A stretch of DNA of 64,000 bases from Spirochaetales bacterium (GTDB taxonomy: Bacteria > Spirochaetota > Spirochaetia > DSM-27196 > Alkalispirochaetaceae), in the NCBI GenBank assembly GCA_028282545.1, contig JANQHT010000068.1, positions 24,914-88,913 of the forward strand, given 5' to 3'. The notes under the pieces were generated by a model. It was given only the letters and a program-made list of their open reading frames with translations. It made no database searches and had not been told where the DNA came from. Positions 51,416-59,843 of the stretch are shown here, piece by piece. Made by a program: the position numbers and the translations under genes. Each line of letters opens with the position of its first letter. Position 1 is the first letter of the stretch.

Positions 51416-52243
51416 TCACAACCCGTAAAAACGGGCGCACGTTTCGCCGAGGATTGCGCGCCGTTCCTCCTCGGTGAGCCGGCGTACGTAGTCGAAGACT
51501 ACGCCCACAACCGCTTCGTAGGAGCCTGCAAGGGTGCACACGGGCCAGTCGGACCCCATCATCAGGCGTTTGTGCCCGAAGGCATCGAGGCACACATCGA
51601 TATAGGGATGAAGCTGTTCGGGCAACCAGGAATCCCAGCCGGCCTCGGTGACCAGCCCCGAGAGCTTGCAGCACACGTTCGGCCGCTTCGCGATTTCCCG
51701 GATACCCTCCCGCCAGAGTGCGATTTCGCCCGCGGCGATATCCGGCTTGGCGATATGGTCGATGACAAAGGGTTGGTCCGGGTATATGTCTACCAATCGT
51801 GTAGCGGGTTCAAGGTGCCGGGGCCGCAGGAGCAGATCGTAGGTAAGGTCGTGACGGGCCAGCAAGCGGACGCCCTCCACGTGGTCGTGACGTACGGCGT
51901 ACTCCGGGTCGGGCATGTCGTGGATCAGCTCCCGCACGCCTCTCAGTTTTTTGTTTTTCGCGTAGGTTTCGAGTCGCTCCGGTAGACTGTCCGATCCGAA
52001 GTCAACCCACCCGACGACGCCCAAGATCCAGGAGTGGCGAGAGGCGAGATCCAGGAGGTACTCTGTTTCGCACTCCATCTGCCGCGCCTGGATCGCCACG
52101 GTTCCGTCGATTCCGAGGGTGTCCAGAAGCGGCCTCAGGTCCCGCGGGGTGTGGTCTCTTCGGAGTCGCTCCATCCCGGGGCCCATCCAGACGTAGTCCC
52201 TCTCGTTGTAGTTCCAGAAATGGTGATGAGAATCGATCTTCAC
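51416..52243 (-). CDS. Amidohydrolase family 2 protein (L-fuconolactonase/COG3618-like)
   Basis: 275 residues; GTG start four bases after the AKR stop. TIM-barrel metal motif DSHHHFWNYNERDYVW at the N-terminus, then ILGVVGWVDFGSD, VIDHIAKPDI and the late LMMGSDWPVC with the catalytic Asp. This order and length fit sugar-lactone hydrolases such as L-fuconolactonase, and the adjacent aldose-dehydrogenase-like gene supports it: dehydrogenase makes the lactone, lactonase opens it. Substrate identity is inferred from context only. Confidence 0.85.
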   Translation of the reverse strand: MKIDSHHHFWNYNERDYVWMGPGMERLRRDHTPRDLRPLLDTLGIDGTVAIQARQMECETEYLLDLASRHSWILGVVGWVDFGSDSLPERLETYAKNKKLRGVRELIHDMPDPEYAVRHDHVEGVRLLARHDLTYDLLLRPRHLEPATRLVDIYPDQPFVIDHIAKPDIAAGEIALWREGIREIAKRPNVCCKLSGLVTEAGWDSWLPEQLHPYIDVCLDAFGHKRLMMGSDWPVCTLAGSYEAVVGVVFDYVRRLTEEERRAILGETCARFYGL

Positions 52244-52247
52244 GCGC

Positions 52248-53186
52248 TCAATACTCCCACTGGGTGTTCATGACCGGCTCGAGGACGCCTTGGACTTCGG
52301 CAACCAACTCGTAGTCACAGGGCTCCTCGAACCACGCCACGTTGCGTTCTACCGACTGCACCCTGGCGGTGCTGAAGAGGGTGGTGGGGGCAACGCCCCG
52401 CTGTGCCGAGTACTGCAGAGCCAGTTTCGAAATGTTGGACCCTCGTTCTGCGCACAGCTCGGCTGCCTTGCGAAAGCACGCGCGCTGATCGGCGTTTGCC
52501 GGGTGCCACTCCGCCGGACCCCGCTCGGTGAGCAAACCGCTGGAGAAGGGAGAGGCGTTGACCAGGCCCACACCTTTTCTCTGCGCAAGCGGAAGGAGTT
52601 CGAAGATCCTGATGTCGTTCAGGCAGTGGTGGTTGTGGAGCAGGAGCGCGTCCGGGTTCGTCTCCACGAGCACTCGTTTCCAGAGATCCATGGCGTAGAT
52701 GCCGCCACCCGCGTTTCCGATCACGCCTTCCTCTTTTAGCTTCTGCAGTGTGTCGTACCCCTCCGTCAGCGCCCAGTCCGCGTGAACCTGCCCGTTGTAG
52801 TCGAAGTCGTGGAGATAGACGATGTCGATGTAGTCCACGCCCATGCGTTCCATGCTCTCCGAGATCGACGCACGGATGCGCGCCGCAGAGTAATCGAAGG
52901 TGTCGTTGCCGTATGAGCCGGGAGCCGTGTACTTGCCGACCTTCGTCGAAAGGATGTAGCGGTCCCGGTTCACTCCATGAAGGGCTTTTCCCAGAACCCG
53001 TTCCGCCCGGGTCGCTCCGTACGCCGGAGCTACATCGAAGTAGTTGATACCGGCCGCAAGCGCCGCGTGGACCGCTTCGACCGCGTCGTTCTCGTCCACC
53101 TCGTGAAATACGCCTCCCAGTGATGAGGCCCCGAAACTCAGCTCGGAAACCGAGAGGTTGGTCTTTCCCAACTCGTTGTACTGCAC
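52248..53186 (-). CDS. Aldo/keto reductase, aldose 1-dehydrogenase-like
   Basis: 312 residues; GTG start with GGGAGG upstream. LGKTNLSVSELSFGASSLGG opens the barrel. The tetrad is visible as Asp and Tyr in YFDVAPAYG, Lys in ILSTKVGKY and His in IVYLHDFDY. SISESMERMGVDYIDI is typical. It resembles L-galactose/L-fucose/D-threo-aldose 1-dehydrogenases, which oxidise the sugar to a lactone with NAD(P)+. It sits between the sulfatases and the lactonase-like gene in a four-gene minus-strand operon. Confidence 0.88.
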   Translation of the reverse strand: MQYNELGKTNLSVSELSFGASSLGGVFHEVDENDAVEAVHAALAAGINYFDVAPAYGATRAERVLGKALHGVNRDRYILSTKVGKYTAPGSYGNDTFDYSAARIRASISESMERMGVDYIDIVYLHDFDYNGQVHADWALTEGYDTLQKLKEEGVIGNAGGGIYAMDLWKRVLVETNPDALLLHNHHCLNDIRIFELLPLAQRKGVGLVNASPFSSGLLTERGPAEWHPANADQRACFRKAAELCAERGSNISKLALQYSAQRGVAPTTLFSTARVQSVERNVAWFEEPCDYELVAEVQGVLEPVMNTQWEY

Positions 53187-53218
53187 GTCGCCTCCCTGCT
53201 ATAGAATCGCTTCTCAGT

Positions 53219-54748
53219 CTACATAACCGACCGCACAGTCGGTGCACCAGCGCGAAAGCTCTCGACCATCGCCTGGTACTCCCGAACCGGCTCCGGCCGG
53301 GAGTCGAAGAGGTTCTCCGTCTCCCGGGGGTCCGCCCTCAAGTCGTAGAGCTGCCCCGGCGATCCCTGGTGGGGAAAGGTGCCGCTTGGCGGCGGCCACC
53401 CGCCGGACCCCGTCGATTCGCTCACGTACTTCCACGCGGCCGAGCGAAGAGAGAACACCCCGAAACCCGAGTGATGGACGATCACCCGGTCCGACCTGGG
53501 GCGTGGTGACGAGGGGGCACCGGGCGCCTTCCACTGGGCGAACCCCGCCTCGTCGGAGAGGTCCTCCGAGTCCTCCGGCGGGCCGCCGAACCCGACGGAA
53601 TCGGCTCCGGCGACGGCACCGAGTGTCTCGAAGAGGTCGGTCAGGCACGCCGCGCGTTCCACTACCCGGGCGCTCGTTTGCGCCGGGCCGCTTGCCGGCG
53701 CAACGACGAAGGGCACCCGGTGGCCGCCTTCCCAGATGTGCGCCTTGTATCCGCGCCAATGCCCGCAAGAGCGGTGATCGTACAGCTCGTAGCCGTCGAT
53801 CCCTGCGACCTCTGATATGCGGTCGCCCGGCAGGGCACCGTTGTCGCTCGTGACGATGACCATCGTATTCTCCGCCAATCCGGTGCGCTCCAAGGCGTCG
53901 ACCACCTCGCCCACCATCCAGTCGAAGAGCCACACCAAGTCTCCCCGGTGTCCTGCGCCGCTCTTGCCGCGCGCGAAGGGCGGCACCGTGGCCTCGAGGC
54001 AGGGCTCGTGCGGGGCCGAAGCGGCGAGGTAGAGGAAGAAGGGTTCGCCGGAGTCCGCGAACCTTCGTATCCGTGACACGGCGCGGCGGGTGAAGGTGGG
54101 GTCCGCTTCACCGTGGTCCCAACTCGGGGAGTGCATGCCGGGGCGACCGGTGAAGTGGATCTTCTCTCGGAACTCGGTGGGGGGCTCGACGAAGAGATCC
54201 TGATCGATGAAGGCGAAGGGAGGCTGCGCCGTGGCGCAGCCTGCGGTCCCGAAGAAGGTGTCGAAGCCGCGGGCGATCGGCCCGTCGTCAATCGGCGCCG
54301 TAAGGTCTATGCGCCGCTCCAGGTGTGGGTCCACGCCCTTCCAGGGAAGGGGAGCGGTGAAATCCACGCTCTCGCCGCGCTTTGGGCGAAACCTCATCCC
54401 AAGGTGCCACTTTCCGATACACGCTGTGCGGTATCCCCGGCGGCGTAGGAGTCCCGGGAGCGTCGGGCGATCCTCCTCGATAAGGGGCGGCTCGTAGCCG
54501 TACAGCACGCCGTAGGGCAGGCGGGTGCGCCACGCGTATCGTCCGGTCAGGAGACCGTAGCGCGAGGGGGTACAGACCGCCGAAGGAGTGTGCATGTCCG
54601 TCCAGCGCGTGCCGCGCCCGGCGAGGGCGTCGATGTTGGGTGTGGGGATTCGCGAATCCCGATTGTAACAGCCGATGTCCCCGAAACCGAGGTCGTCGGC
54701 CAGAATCAGGACGATGTTCGGCGGCCTTCCGGGCCTCGCGGCGCTCAT
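53219..54748 (-). CDS. Sulfatase (formylglycine-dependent, S1 family)
   Basis: 509 residues. NIVLILADDLGFGDIGCYNR supplies the metal Asp pair. The activation motif CTPSR in PSAVCTPSRYGLLTGRYAW has the Cys that becomes formylglycine. GKWHLGMRF, VIVTSDNGALPGD and a late HWRGYKAHIWEGGHRVPFVV follow in the expected order. There is no signal peptide, so it acts in the cytoplasm on imported sulfated substrate unless exported otherwise. A formylglycine-generating or anSME enzyme is needed but not in the window. It starts 21 bases after the other sulfatase ends. Confidence 0.93.
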   Translation of the reverse strand: MSAARPGRPPNIVLILADDLGFGDIGCYNRDSRIPTPNIDALAGRGTRWTDMHTPSAVCTPSRYGLLTGRYAWRTRLPYGVLYGYEPPLIEEDRPTLPGLLRRRGYRTACIGKWHLGMRFRPKRGESVDFTAPLPWKGVDPHLERRIDLTAPIDDGPIARGFDTFFGTAGCATAQPPFAFIDQDLFVEPPTEFREKIHFTGRPGMHSPSWDHGEADPTFTRRAVSRIRRFADSGEPFFLYLAASAPHEPCLEATVPPFARGKSGAGHRGDLVWLFDWMVGEVVDALERTGLAENTMVIVTSDNGALPGDRISEVAGIDGYELYDHRSCGHWRGYKAHIWEGGHRVPFVVAPASGPAQTSARVVERAACLTDLFETLGAVAGADSVGFGGPPEDSEDLSDEAGFAQWKAPGAPSSPRPRSDRVIVHHSGFGVFSLRSAAWKYVSESTGSGGWPPPSGTFPHQGSPGQLYDLRADPRETENLFDSRPEPVREYQAMVESFRAGAPTVRSVM

Positions 54749-54769
54749 GTCTGATTATAGCGGTGCATC

Positions 54770-56542
54770 TCACGCTTGGGCGAGCATCGTCACGTAGACG
54801 TAGTACGGTGCGATCGACCGTTCGGCCCTATCGAAGAAGGAGGCGTAGAGCCGGTCTGACCCCGCCGCGAGGGCGAGTTCGAAGACGGCGGATTCGTCCG
54901 TGTCGGCCACTTCCAGGTAATGGGCGCGGCCACCGAGCGCCAACCGCGCCCACTCCACGGGCACCGCGGTGCCGCCGGTGTACATGGTGTGAAAGCGCTC
55001 CTCCACCGCGTCCTTGCGCCATGTGACGTCGTCTCCATCGATGCCCGCCCTGATCGCGCGCCCGGCCTCCTCGGGCCAGCGGCGAAGCTCGACACGATAC
55101 GTGCCGGCGCGGCGGACATCCACCGCCCAGTAGCCGCTGCAGACGTAGGCTCGGCGTACGTGGCGTTGATTCCAGGCGGTGTCGCCCGCCTCGTTTCGAA
55201 TATCGTGGGTCGTGATCTTCACCGGCTCGTCGCTCGTGCCCAGGGCGATCTCGACGTCCAGGTCGAACTGGTCGGAGACGCTCTCCCACCACGCCTCGTA
55301 TCCGGCGCGCAGCAGCTCCACGATCTCGGGATTCGCGGCGGCAACGTCACGACGCTGGGTCGGGTCGTCGTGGACGTCGTACAGCTCCTTACCCTGCACC
55401 AGGCGCCACCTTCCGTTCATGGCGCAACTGTTTCGCCACTTCACGGGCCTGGCGACGCGCTGGGTGTCGGCAACGACGATGCGCTCATCGAAGGGCGCCT
55501 TGCCCTGCGACTCCCCCCGAGCGAGGGGAACGAGGCTGGTTCCGTGAAAGCTGCGATCCTCGGGGACGTCCACGCTGCACAGGTCGAGGATCGTCGGCAT
55601 GAGGTCGACGTAGCTCGTCAGTTCGGTCACGTCACGGCCGCCCGAAAGACCGCCCGCGGGGAACCGGAGGAAGAAGGGGACGCGGTGGCCCCCCTCGTAG
55701 GGAGAACCTTTGAGTCCGCGCATGGCGGCGTTGTAGCTTCCCGGGCCCTCGATCGGGAACTGCGACTCGTCCAGGTCCACACCCACCGCGGTCCCGTTGT
55801 CCGTCATAAAGACGAGAATCGTGTCGTCCGCGAGACCGAGTTCCCCGATCGTGGTGTTCAGCCGTGCGAAGTTTTCGTCGATGTTCGTGATCATTCCGTA
55901 GAAGCGGGAGCGCGAATCGTTATCGGTCACCCCGCGGTACATCTCGTGGTACTTCGGCTCTACGTTCCAGGGGCCGTGGGGAGCGTTGGGGGCGATGTAG
56001 CAGAAAAACGGCGTATCCTTGTGCCGGGTGATGAAGCGCATCGCCTCCCGGAAGAACACGTCGGTGCAGTACCCCTCGAACCTGGTGGGCACGCCGTTTA
56101 CGAAGTAGGTGTCGTCGAAGTAGTCGTTGCCCCAATGGTCGCCGGTGTTTCCGATCCCGCCGCCGGCGTGGTAGATGGTCCGCGAGAAGCCGCGCTCGTG
56201 GGGCCGGAACGGCTGGGAGTCTCCCAGGTGCCACTTGCCGAAGTGACCGGTTTGATACCCGGCTCCACGAAGGGCGTCGGCAAGGGTCCACTCATTCGGC
56301 CTCAACAACGACCGTCCGCCGACCGTGTGCCACACTCCCGCGGAGTTGCAGTGGTGGCCGGTCAGGAGTCCCGCCCGCGTGGGAGCGCAGGTGGTGCCCA
56401 CGTGGAAGTCGGTGAAGCGAACGGCGTCCGAGTAGAAGGCGTCGATGTTCGGCGTCCGCAGATCGCGATTGCCGTGGCACCCGAGGTCCCCATACCCCTG
56501 GTCGTCGGTGAGGACGAAGATGAAGTTGGGCCGTCGTGACAC
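54770..56542 (-). CDS. Sulfatase (formylglycine-dependent, S1 family), long form with C-terminal beta domain
   Basis: About 590 residues from GTG 56542. NFIFVLTDDQGYGDLGCHGN, the CAPTR activation motif in GTTCAPTRAGLLTGHHCN, GHFGKWHLGDSQPF, FMTDNGTAVGVD and YEGGHRVPFFLRFPAGG are present in order. The last 110 residues (YVCSGYWAVDVRRAGTYRVE onward) form an extra sandwich domain seen in some glycan sulfatases. There is no signal peptide. A TTG 12 codons upstream is possible, but the GTG coincides with the predicted +1 of a good promoter. It is the first gene of the sulfatase-AKR-lactonase operon. Confidence 0.92.
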   Translation of the reverse strand: MSRRPNFIFVLTDDQGYGDLGCHGNRDLRTPNIDAFYSDAVRFTDFHVGTTCAPTRAGLLTGHHCNSAGVWHTVGGRSLLRPNEWTLADALRGAGYQTGHFGKWHLGDSQPFRPHERGFSRTIYHAGGGIGNTGDHWGNDYFDDTYFVNGVPTRFEGYCTDVFFREAMRFITRHKDTPFFCYIAPNAPHGPWNVEPKYHEMYRGVTDNDSRSRFYGMITNIDENFARLNTTIGELGLADDTILVFMTDNGTAVGVDLDESQFPIEGPGSYNAAMRGLKGSPYEGGHRVPFFLRFPAGGLSGGRDVTELTSYVDLMPTILDLCSVDVPEDRSFHGTSLVPLARGESQGKAPFDERIVVADTQRVARPVKWRNSCAMNGRWRLVQGKELYDVHDDPTQRRDVAAANPEIVELLRAGYEAWWESVSDQFDLDVEIALGTSDEPVKITTHDIRNEAGDTAWNQRHVRRAYVCSGYWAVDVRRAGTYRVELRRWPEEAGRAIRAGIDGDDVTWRKDAVEERFHTMYTGGTAVPVEWARLALGGRAHYLEVADTDESAVFELALAAGSDRLYASFFDRAERSIAPYYVYVTMLAQA

Positions 56543-56548
56543 GCACTC

Positions 56549-56623
56549 ATTACACGCCGACCAGGCTCTTCCTGTCAACGAATCGTTTATGACATTGACA
56601 GCTCCGCGGCCTCCGCATAGGAT
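56549..56623. promoter_or_regulatory. Divergent sigma70-type promoters between sulfatase and GntR genes
   Basis: Minus strand: TTGACA (56578-56573), 18 bases, TGTAAT (56554-56549). Seven bases further is the G of the sulfatase GTG, so its mRNA may be leaderless. Plus strand: TTGACA (56595-56600), 17 bases, TAGGAT (56618-56623), placing +1 near 56630 for the GntR gene. Between the two -35 boxes lies AACGAATCGTT (56577-56587), a perfect palindrome around one central base and a candidate GntR operator. Confidence 0.65.
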
Positions 56624-56643
56624 TTTCCGCGCGCGGCGGACTC

Positions 56644-57507
56644 ATGAGTAACCTTTCGTCATTCATTGAAAAGGACATCAAGTCTCATATCGAGGACGGA
56701 CGGGAGTTGCCCTCGGAACTCTCGCTTCTGGAGCTTTCGAAGCACTACCGGGTGAGCATTACTCCGGTTCGACGCGCCTTGCAGGCACTCGAAGAGCAGG
56801 GCTACCTCACGCGGCTGCCGAACCGTCGCTTCGAGATCAACCCCGGCAAGCTGGGCTCCGGCAGGACCGAGCAGGAAATCGATCATCCCAAAGATCCGTC
56901 GGACTGGGCGGATTTGCTGTTGAACGAGGTTATGATCGCAAGTCTGAGCCGGAACGCCGTGTTCCTGCGCGAGGCTACGCTGGCGGAGAAGTACGACGTG
57001 GGCCGTTCGATCATCCGGCACATCTTCAGTCGCTTCTCCGGCGCCGGCCTTTTGGAGCACGTGCCGCGCAAGGGCTGGCTGGTACATCCGCTAAGCGAAA
57101 ACGATCTGGTCGCCTACCTGACCATCCGGGAGTCTCTGGAGCTGCTCGCCCTGGATTTGGCACGACCCCGCATCGACCCGGCGGAGCTTGAGGAGATCCT
57201 CGAGAATGCATCCCACGCCCACGACTTTGCCCTGCACCAGTACCTGATCAGCAAGTCCGATAATCGCTACATCAAGGAGTTCTTTCGGCTGGACGTTGCG
57301 CGGTATTACACCAAGCTCCTCCACTTTGCGGCGCCGGAGGCTTCGGTGATCGACGAGATGACGGCGCAGCACGAGAAGATTCTCACGGTGCTCTTGGAAC
57401 GGAACTGGGAGCGGGCGAAACGTGAACTCGCGGACCATATCAGGGTTCAGAGGAGCGTGCTGGCGAAGCTGCTGCACAGGCCGGAGAACGACGGTGACGG
57501 GACCTAA
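56644..57507 (+). CDS. Tandem GntR-type transcriptional regulator
   Basis: 287 residues with two winged helix-turn-helix segments. The first (about 1-68): LPSELSLLELSKHYRVSITP, then VRRALQALEEQGYLTRLPNR. The second (about 85-150): LREATLAEKYDVGRSIIRHI, then FSGAGLLEHVPRKGWLVHPL. A helical FCD-like C-terminus follows (LVAYLTIRESLELLALDLA, FHx-less). A single HTH is normal for GntR, so this is a duplicated form. It diverges from the sulfatase operon and converges with the enolase-superfamily gene, their stop codons overlapping. It is the best candidate regulator of the surrounding catabolic genes. Confidence 0.85.
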   Translation: MSNLSSFIEKDIKSHIEDGRELPSELSLLELSKHYRVSITPVRRALQALEEQGYLTRLPNRRFEINPGKLGSGRTEQEIDHPKDPSDWADLLLNEVMIASLSRNAVFLREATLAEKYDVGRSIIRHIFSRFSGAGLLEHVPRKGWLVHPLSENDLVAYLTIRESLELLALDLARPRIDPAELEEILENASHAHDFALHQYLISKSDNRYIKEFFRLDVARYYTKLLHFAAPEASVIDEMTAQHEKILTVLLERNWERAKRELADHIRVQRSVLAKLLHRPENDGDGT

Positions 57508-58673
57508 CCGATCGCGAAGCGCGCCAGGGCGTCCTCGTCGAGCTGCACGCCCAGTCCCGGGCCCGTGGGAACTTCAAGGCAGCCGTCGCCGGCCAGCGGC
57601 AAGGCCATCGACCTGTTCTGGGGAACCGTTGTAAGGCTATCGTGAAGTACAAGCTCCGTGAACTCAACGGCATCCGGGGCGCCCGCGACCGTTGACGCAA
57701 GCTGAAGCTTCGCCGCAATTTTCGGGCCCAAACCGTAGGCCGTGCCGAATACCACCTGAAGGCCCGCGGCCTCGGCAACGGCGGCAATCTTCTTCGAGGC
57801 AACCATCCCCCCGGCCTTCGCGATCTTGATATTGATAACGTCGGCGGCTTGCCTGCGGACGATCTGCATGACGTCGTGGATGGAATAGGCGCTCTCGTCC
57901 GCCTCGATGAGGGTATCTACGCTGGAGCGTACCTGCGCCATGCCGTCGATGTCCCAAGCGGCGACCGGTTGCTCGAGAAGGTCCAGGTCCACGCTCGCGT
58001 GCGCGGCCAGGCGGCAGAGCCGGATCGCCTCCTTCACGGAGTACCCCTGATTGGCGTCCGCCCGGAGCGACACCTTCGGGCCGACAGCCTCCCGCACGGC
58101 GACAAGGCGTTCAACGTCCTCCTCGACAACACCGCCGATCTTCGCCTTGAACGAGTAGACGTTCTTGTCGACACACTCTTTCGCAAACTTCGCCATTCCC
58201 TCCGGCGTTCCTCCCGCTACCTCCAGGCATACGGCAATGCGCTCTTTGGAGATTCCACCGAGGAGTGTGCCCGCGGGAACGGAGAGCGCCTTCCCGACAA
58301 GGTCGTGGAGGGCTATGTCGATACCGGACTTCGCGCAGTTGTTGCCTCGAAAATCGATGAGACCCATGATGCGTTCGCGCTGAAACGGATCTTCCCCCAC
58401 AAGACGCGGCCCCAGATGATGATCGATCGCGCTTTGTACCTCTTCGATCGGCTCGCCGAAGAAACCGATGTCGGTGGCGGCCTCGCCCACGCCGGTTATT
58501 CCCTGGTCGGTATGGATATACACGAGCACGTACTCGAGCACCGGCTCGGGCCTCGCGCCGGTTATACGACCCAGGCGGTACCACTCGCGCTTGGTCCCCG
58601 CTCCCTCGGTCGAGTAGGGCGGAAGCGGGATCGGAAGCCGGATCCCCCGGGTGGTAACGGCGGTGATCTTCAC
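57504..58673 (-). CDS. Enolase-superfamily enzyme, muconate-lactonizing (MLE) subgroup
   Basis: 389 residues, GTG start, nine bases after the M42 peptidase stop. The barrel has the first Lys pair in SFKAKIGG (K-x-K), metal ligands in LRADANQGYS, LEQPV and IEADESAYS, and the second Lys in NIKIAKAGGMVASKK. Catalytic Lys residues on both sides define the MLE subgroup (cycloisomerases, dipeptide epimerases, some hydroxyproline or sugar-acid dehydratases). This argues against a mandelate-racemase-type L-fuconate dehydratase, which uses a His-Asp dyad. The position in a sugar-acid locus suggests dehydratase or isomerase activity, unproven. Confidence 0.88.
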   Translation of the reverse strand: MKITAVTTRGIRLPIPLPPYSTEGAGTKREWYRLGRITGARPEPVLEYVLVYIHTDQGITGVGEAATDIGFFGEPIEEVQSAIDHHLGPRLVGEDPFQRERIMGLIDFRGNNCAKSGIDIALHDLVGKALSVPAGTLLGGISKERIAVCLEVAGGTPEGMAKFAKECVDKNVYSFKAKIGGVVEEDVERLVAVREAVGPKVSLRADANQGYSVKEAIRLCRLAAHASVDLDLLEQPVAAWDIDGMAQVRSSVDTLIEADESAYSIHDVMQIVRRQAADVINIKIAKAGGMVASKKIAAVAEAAGLQVVFGTAYGLGPKIAAKLQLASTVAGAPDAVEFTELVLHDSLTTVPQNRSMALPLAGDGCLEVPTGPGLGVQLDEDALARFAIG

Positions 58674-58682
58674 GCCGCGGTC

Positions 58683-59744
58683 CTACCGCCAGTCGGCGGG
58701 AATCAGTTCCGCCGCCCGTTCCGGAAAGGCCGCCAGGAGCGCGATCGTCGCCTCCACGTCCCGCATGTCGCACATCTGTACCGTAGAGTGCATGTACCGG
58801 GTCGGCGCGCCTACGGTGGTGACCTTCGCTCCGAGGCCGCTCCGTTGGACGATGGACGCGTCGGTGCCGCCCCCGAGCTGCCGCTGATAAGGAATACCCT
58901 TTTCTTGGCACGTGGCGTACAGCGCCTCGAGAAGCTCGGGATCGCCGATGGTGCGCTTGTCCATGATGTAGATTCCCGTTCCGCCGCCCATTCGGCACTG
59001 CTCCCGGTGCGGCTTTGCGAAGGGAGTATCCGCGGGAAGAGATCCGTCTATGGCAACGCACAGATCGGCCTCGATGGCGTGGGCCGCAGTCGGGATGCCC
59101 CGGGTGCCCACCTCTTCCTGAACGGTGCTCACCGCGAACACGTCGACACCGGTGTGCTCGATTCGCTTGAACGCTTCGACCATACAGTATACGCCGATGC
59201 GGTCGTCGAAGTTGCGCCCCGTTACGACGTTCCCGTTCAAGACCTCGAACTGTTTGGAGAGGGACACAACGTCGCCGATATTCACCCTATCGTGTACCTT
59301 TTCCCCGGCGAGCCCCGTATCGATGAAGAGTTCATCGATCGGGATTACCCGCGAAAGGTCCTCATCGGTCGCCAGCCAGCGGGGCTGCGGCGCAATGACG
59401 CCCTCGATGGTCCCGTGTCCGCCTTTGGTGGCGTGAATCGTGACGCGTTGGCTCGGCAGCGTCCGGGCGTCGAAGCCGCCCACGGGCTGGAAGTATAGAA
59501 AGCCCCGCTCATCCACGTGGCTGACCATAAAGCCGATCTCGTCAATGTGGGCTGCGTAGAGGAGTCTCCGGGCCGGTTCACCGGTATCCTTTGTGGTCCG
59601 CCGTTTTACGGCGATAAGATTGCCCAGCCGGTCGGTCCACATTTCGTCGGCACATTCTGCGAGTTCTTCACGGACGACCGTTTGCGCCGCCTTTTCGTAG
59701 CCCGCGACCCCCGGCGCATTTGAGAGCCTCCGTAGTAACTCCAT
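58683..59744 (-). CDS. M42-family metallo-aminopeptidase / endoglucanase-like
   Basis: About 353 residues from the ATG at 59744 (GGAGG six bases upstream; the TTG at 59750 is less likely). Di-metal site motifs: LLYAAHIDEIGFMVSHVDE, NFDDRIGVYCM, VQEEVGTRG with the general-base Glu, AIDGS and the late YMHSTVQMCD. M42 enzymes are cytosolic, often dodecameric aminopeptidases; some were misnamed endoglucanases. It leads a two-gene operon with the enolase-superfamily gene, behind a strong promoter. Confidence 0.92.
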   Translation of the reverse strand: MELLRRLSNAPGVAGYEKAAQTVVREELAECADEMWTDRLGNLIAVKRRTTKDTGEPARRLLYAAHIDEIGFMVSHVDERGFLYFQPVGGFDARTLPSQRVTIHATKGGHGTIEGVIAPQPRWLATDEDLSRVIPIDELFIDTGLAGEKVHDRVNIGDVVSLSKQFEVLNGNVVTGRNFDDRIGVYCMVEAFKRIEHTGVDVFAVSTVQEEVGTRGIPTAAHAIEADLCVAIDGSLPADTPFAKPHREQCRMGGGTGIYIMDKRTIGDPELLEALYATCQEKGIPYQRQLGGGTDASIVQRSGLGAKVTTVGAPTRYMHSTVQMCDMRDVEATIALLAAFPERAAELIPADWR

Positions 59745-59760
59745 GTTCAACCTCCGCGGA

Positions 59761-59809
59761 TTGAAGCATTCTAGATAGCAGTTTATACTTTGTCAACAGA
59801 ATAAAGTAT
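59761..59809. promoter_or_regulatory. Overlapping divergent promoters with an inverted repeat
   Basis: Minus strand: TTGACA (59796-59791), 17 bases, TAGAAT (59773-59768), +1 about 59761, leader of 17 bases to the M42 ATG. Plus strand: TTGAAG (59761-59766), 17 bases, TATACT (59784-59789), +1 about 59796 for the lyase gene. ATACTTT (59785-59791) and AAAGTAT (59803-59809) form perfect arms that flank the minus -35 and cover the plus -10, so one regulator could control both directions. Confidence 0.7.
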
Positions 59810-59843
59810 TGGCTGGAATCGACGTGAGACCAAGGAGAGTACC

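Noticed and set aside
54920..56539. Plus-strand open frame (about 540 codons) opposite the long sulfatase
   Set aside because: The minus strand encodes all sulfatase motifs; the opposite product is Val/Gly/Arg-rich with no fold signature.
57504..58673. L-fuconate dehydratase as a specific name for the enolase-superfamily protein
   Set aside because: Lys residues on both sides of the barrel (KAK and KIAK) place it in the MLE subgroup, not the mandelate-racemase subgroup with a His-Asp dyad.
57849..59498. Plus-strand open frame (about 550 codons) across the enolase-superfamily and M42 genes
   Set aside because: It crosses two well-supported minus-strand genes and their junction; no domain is visible.
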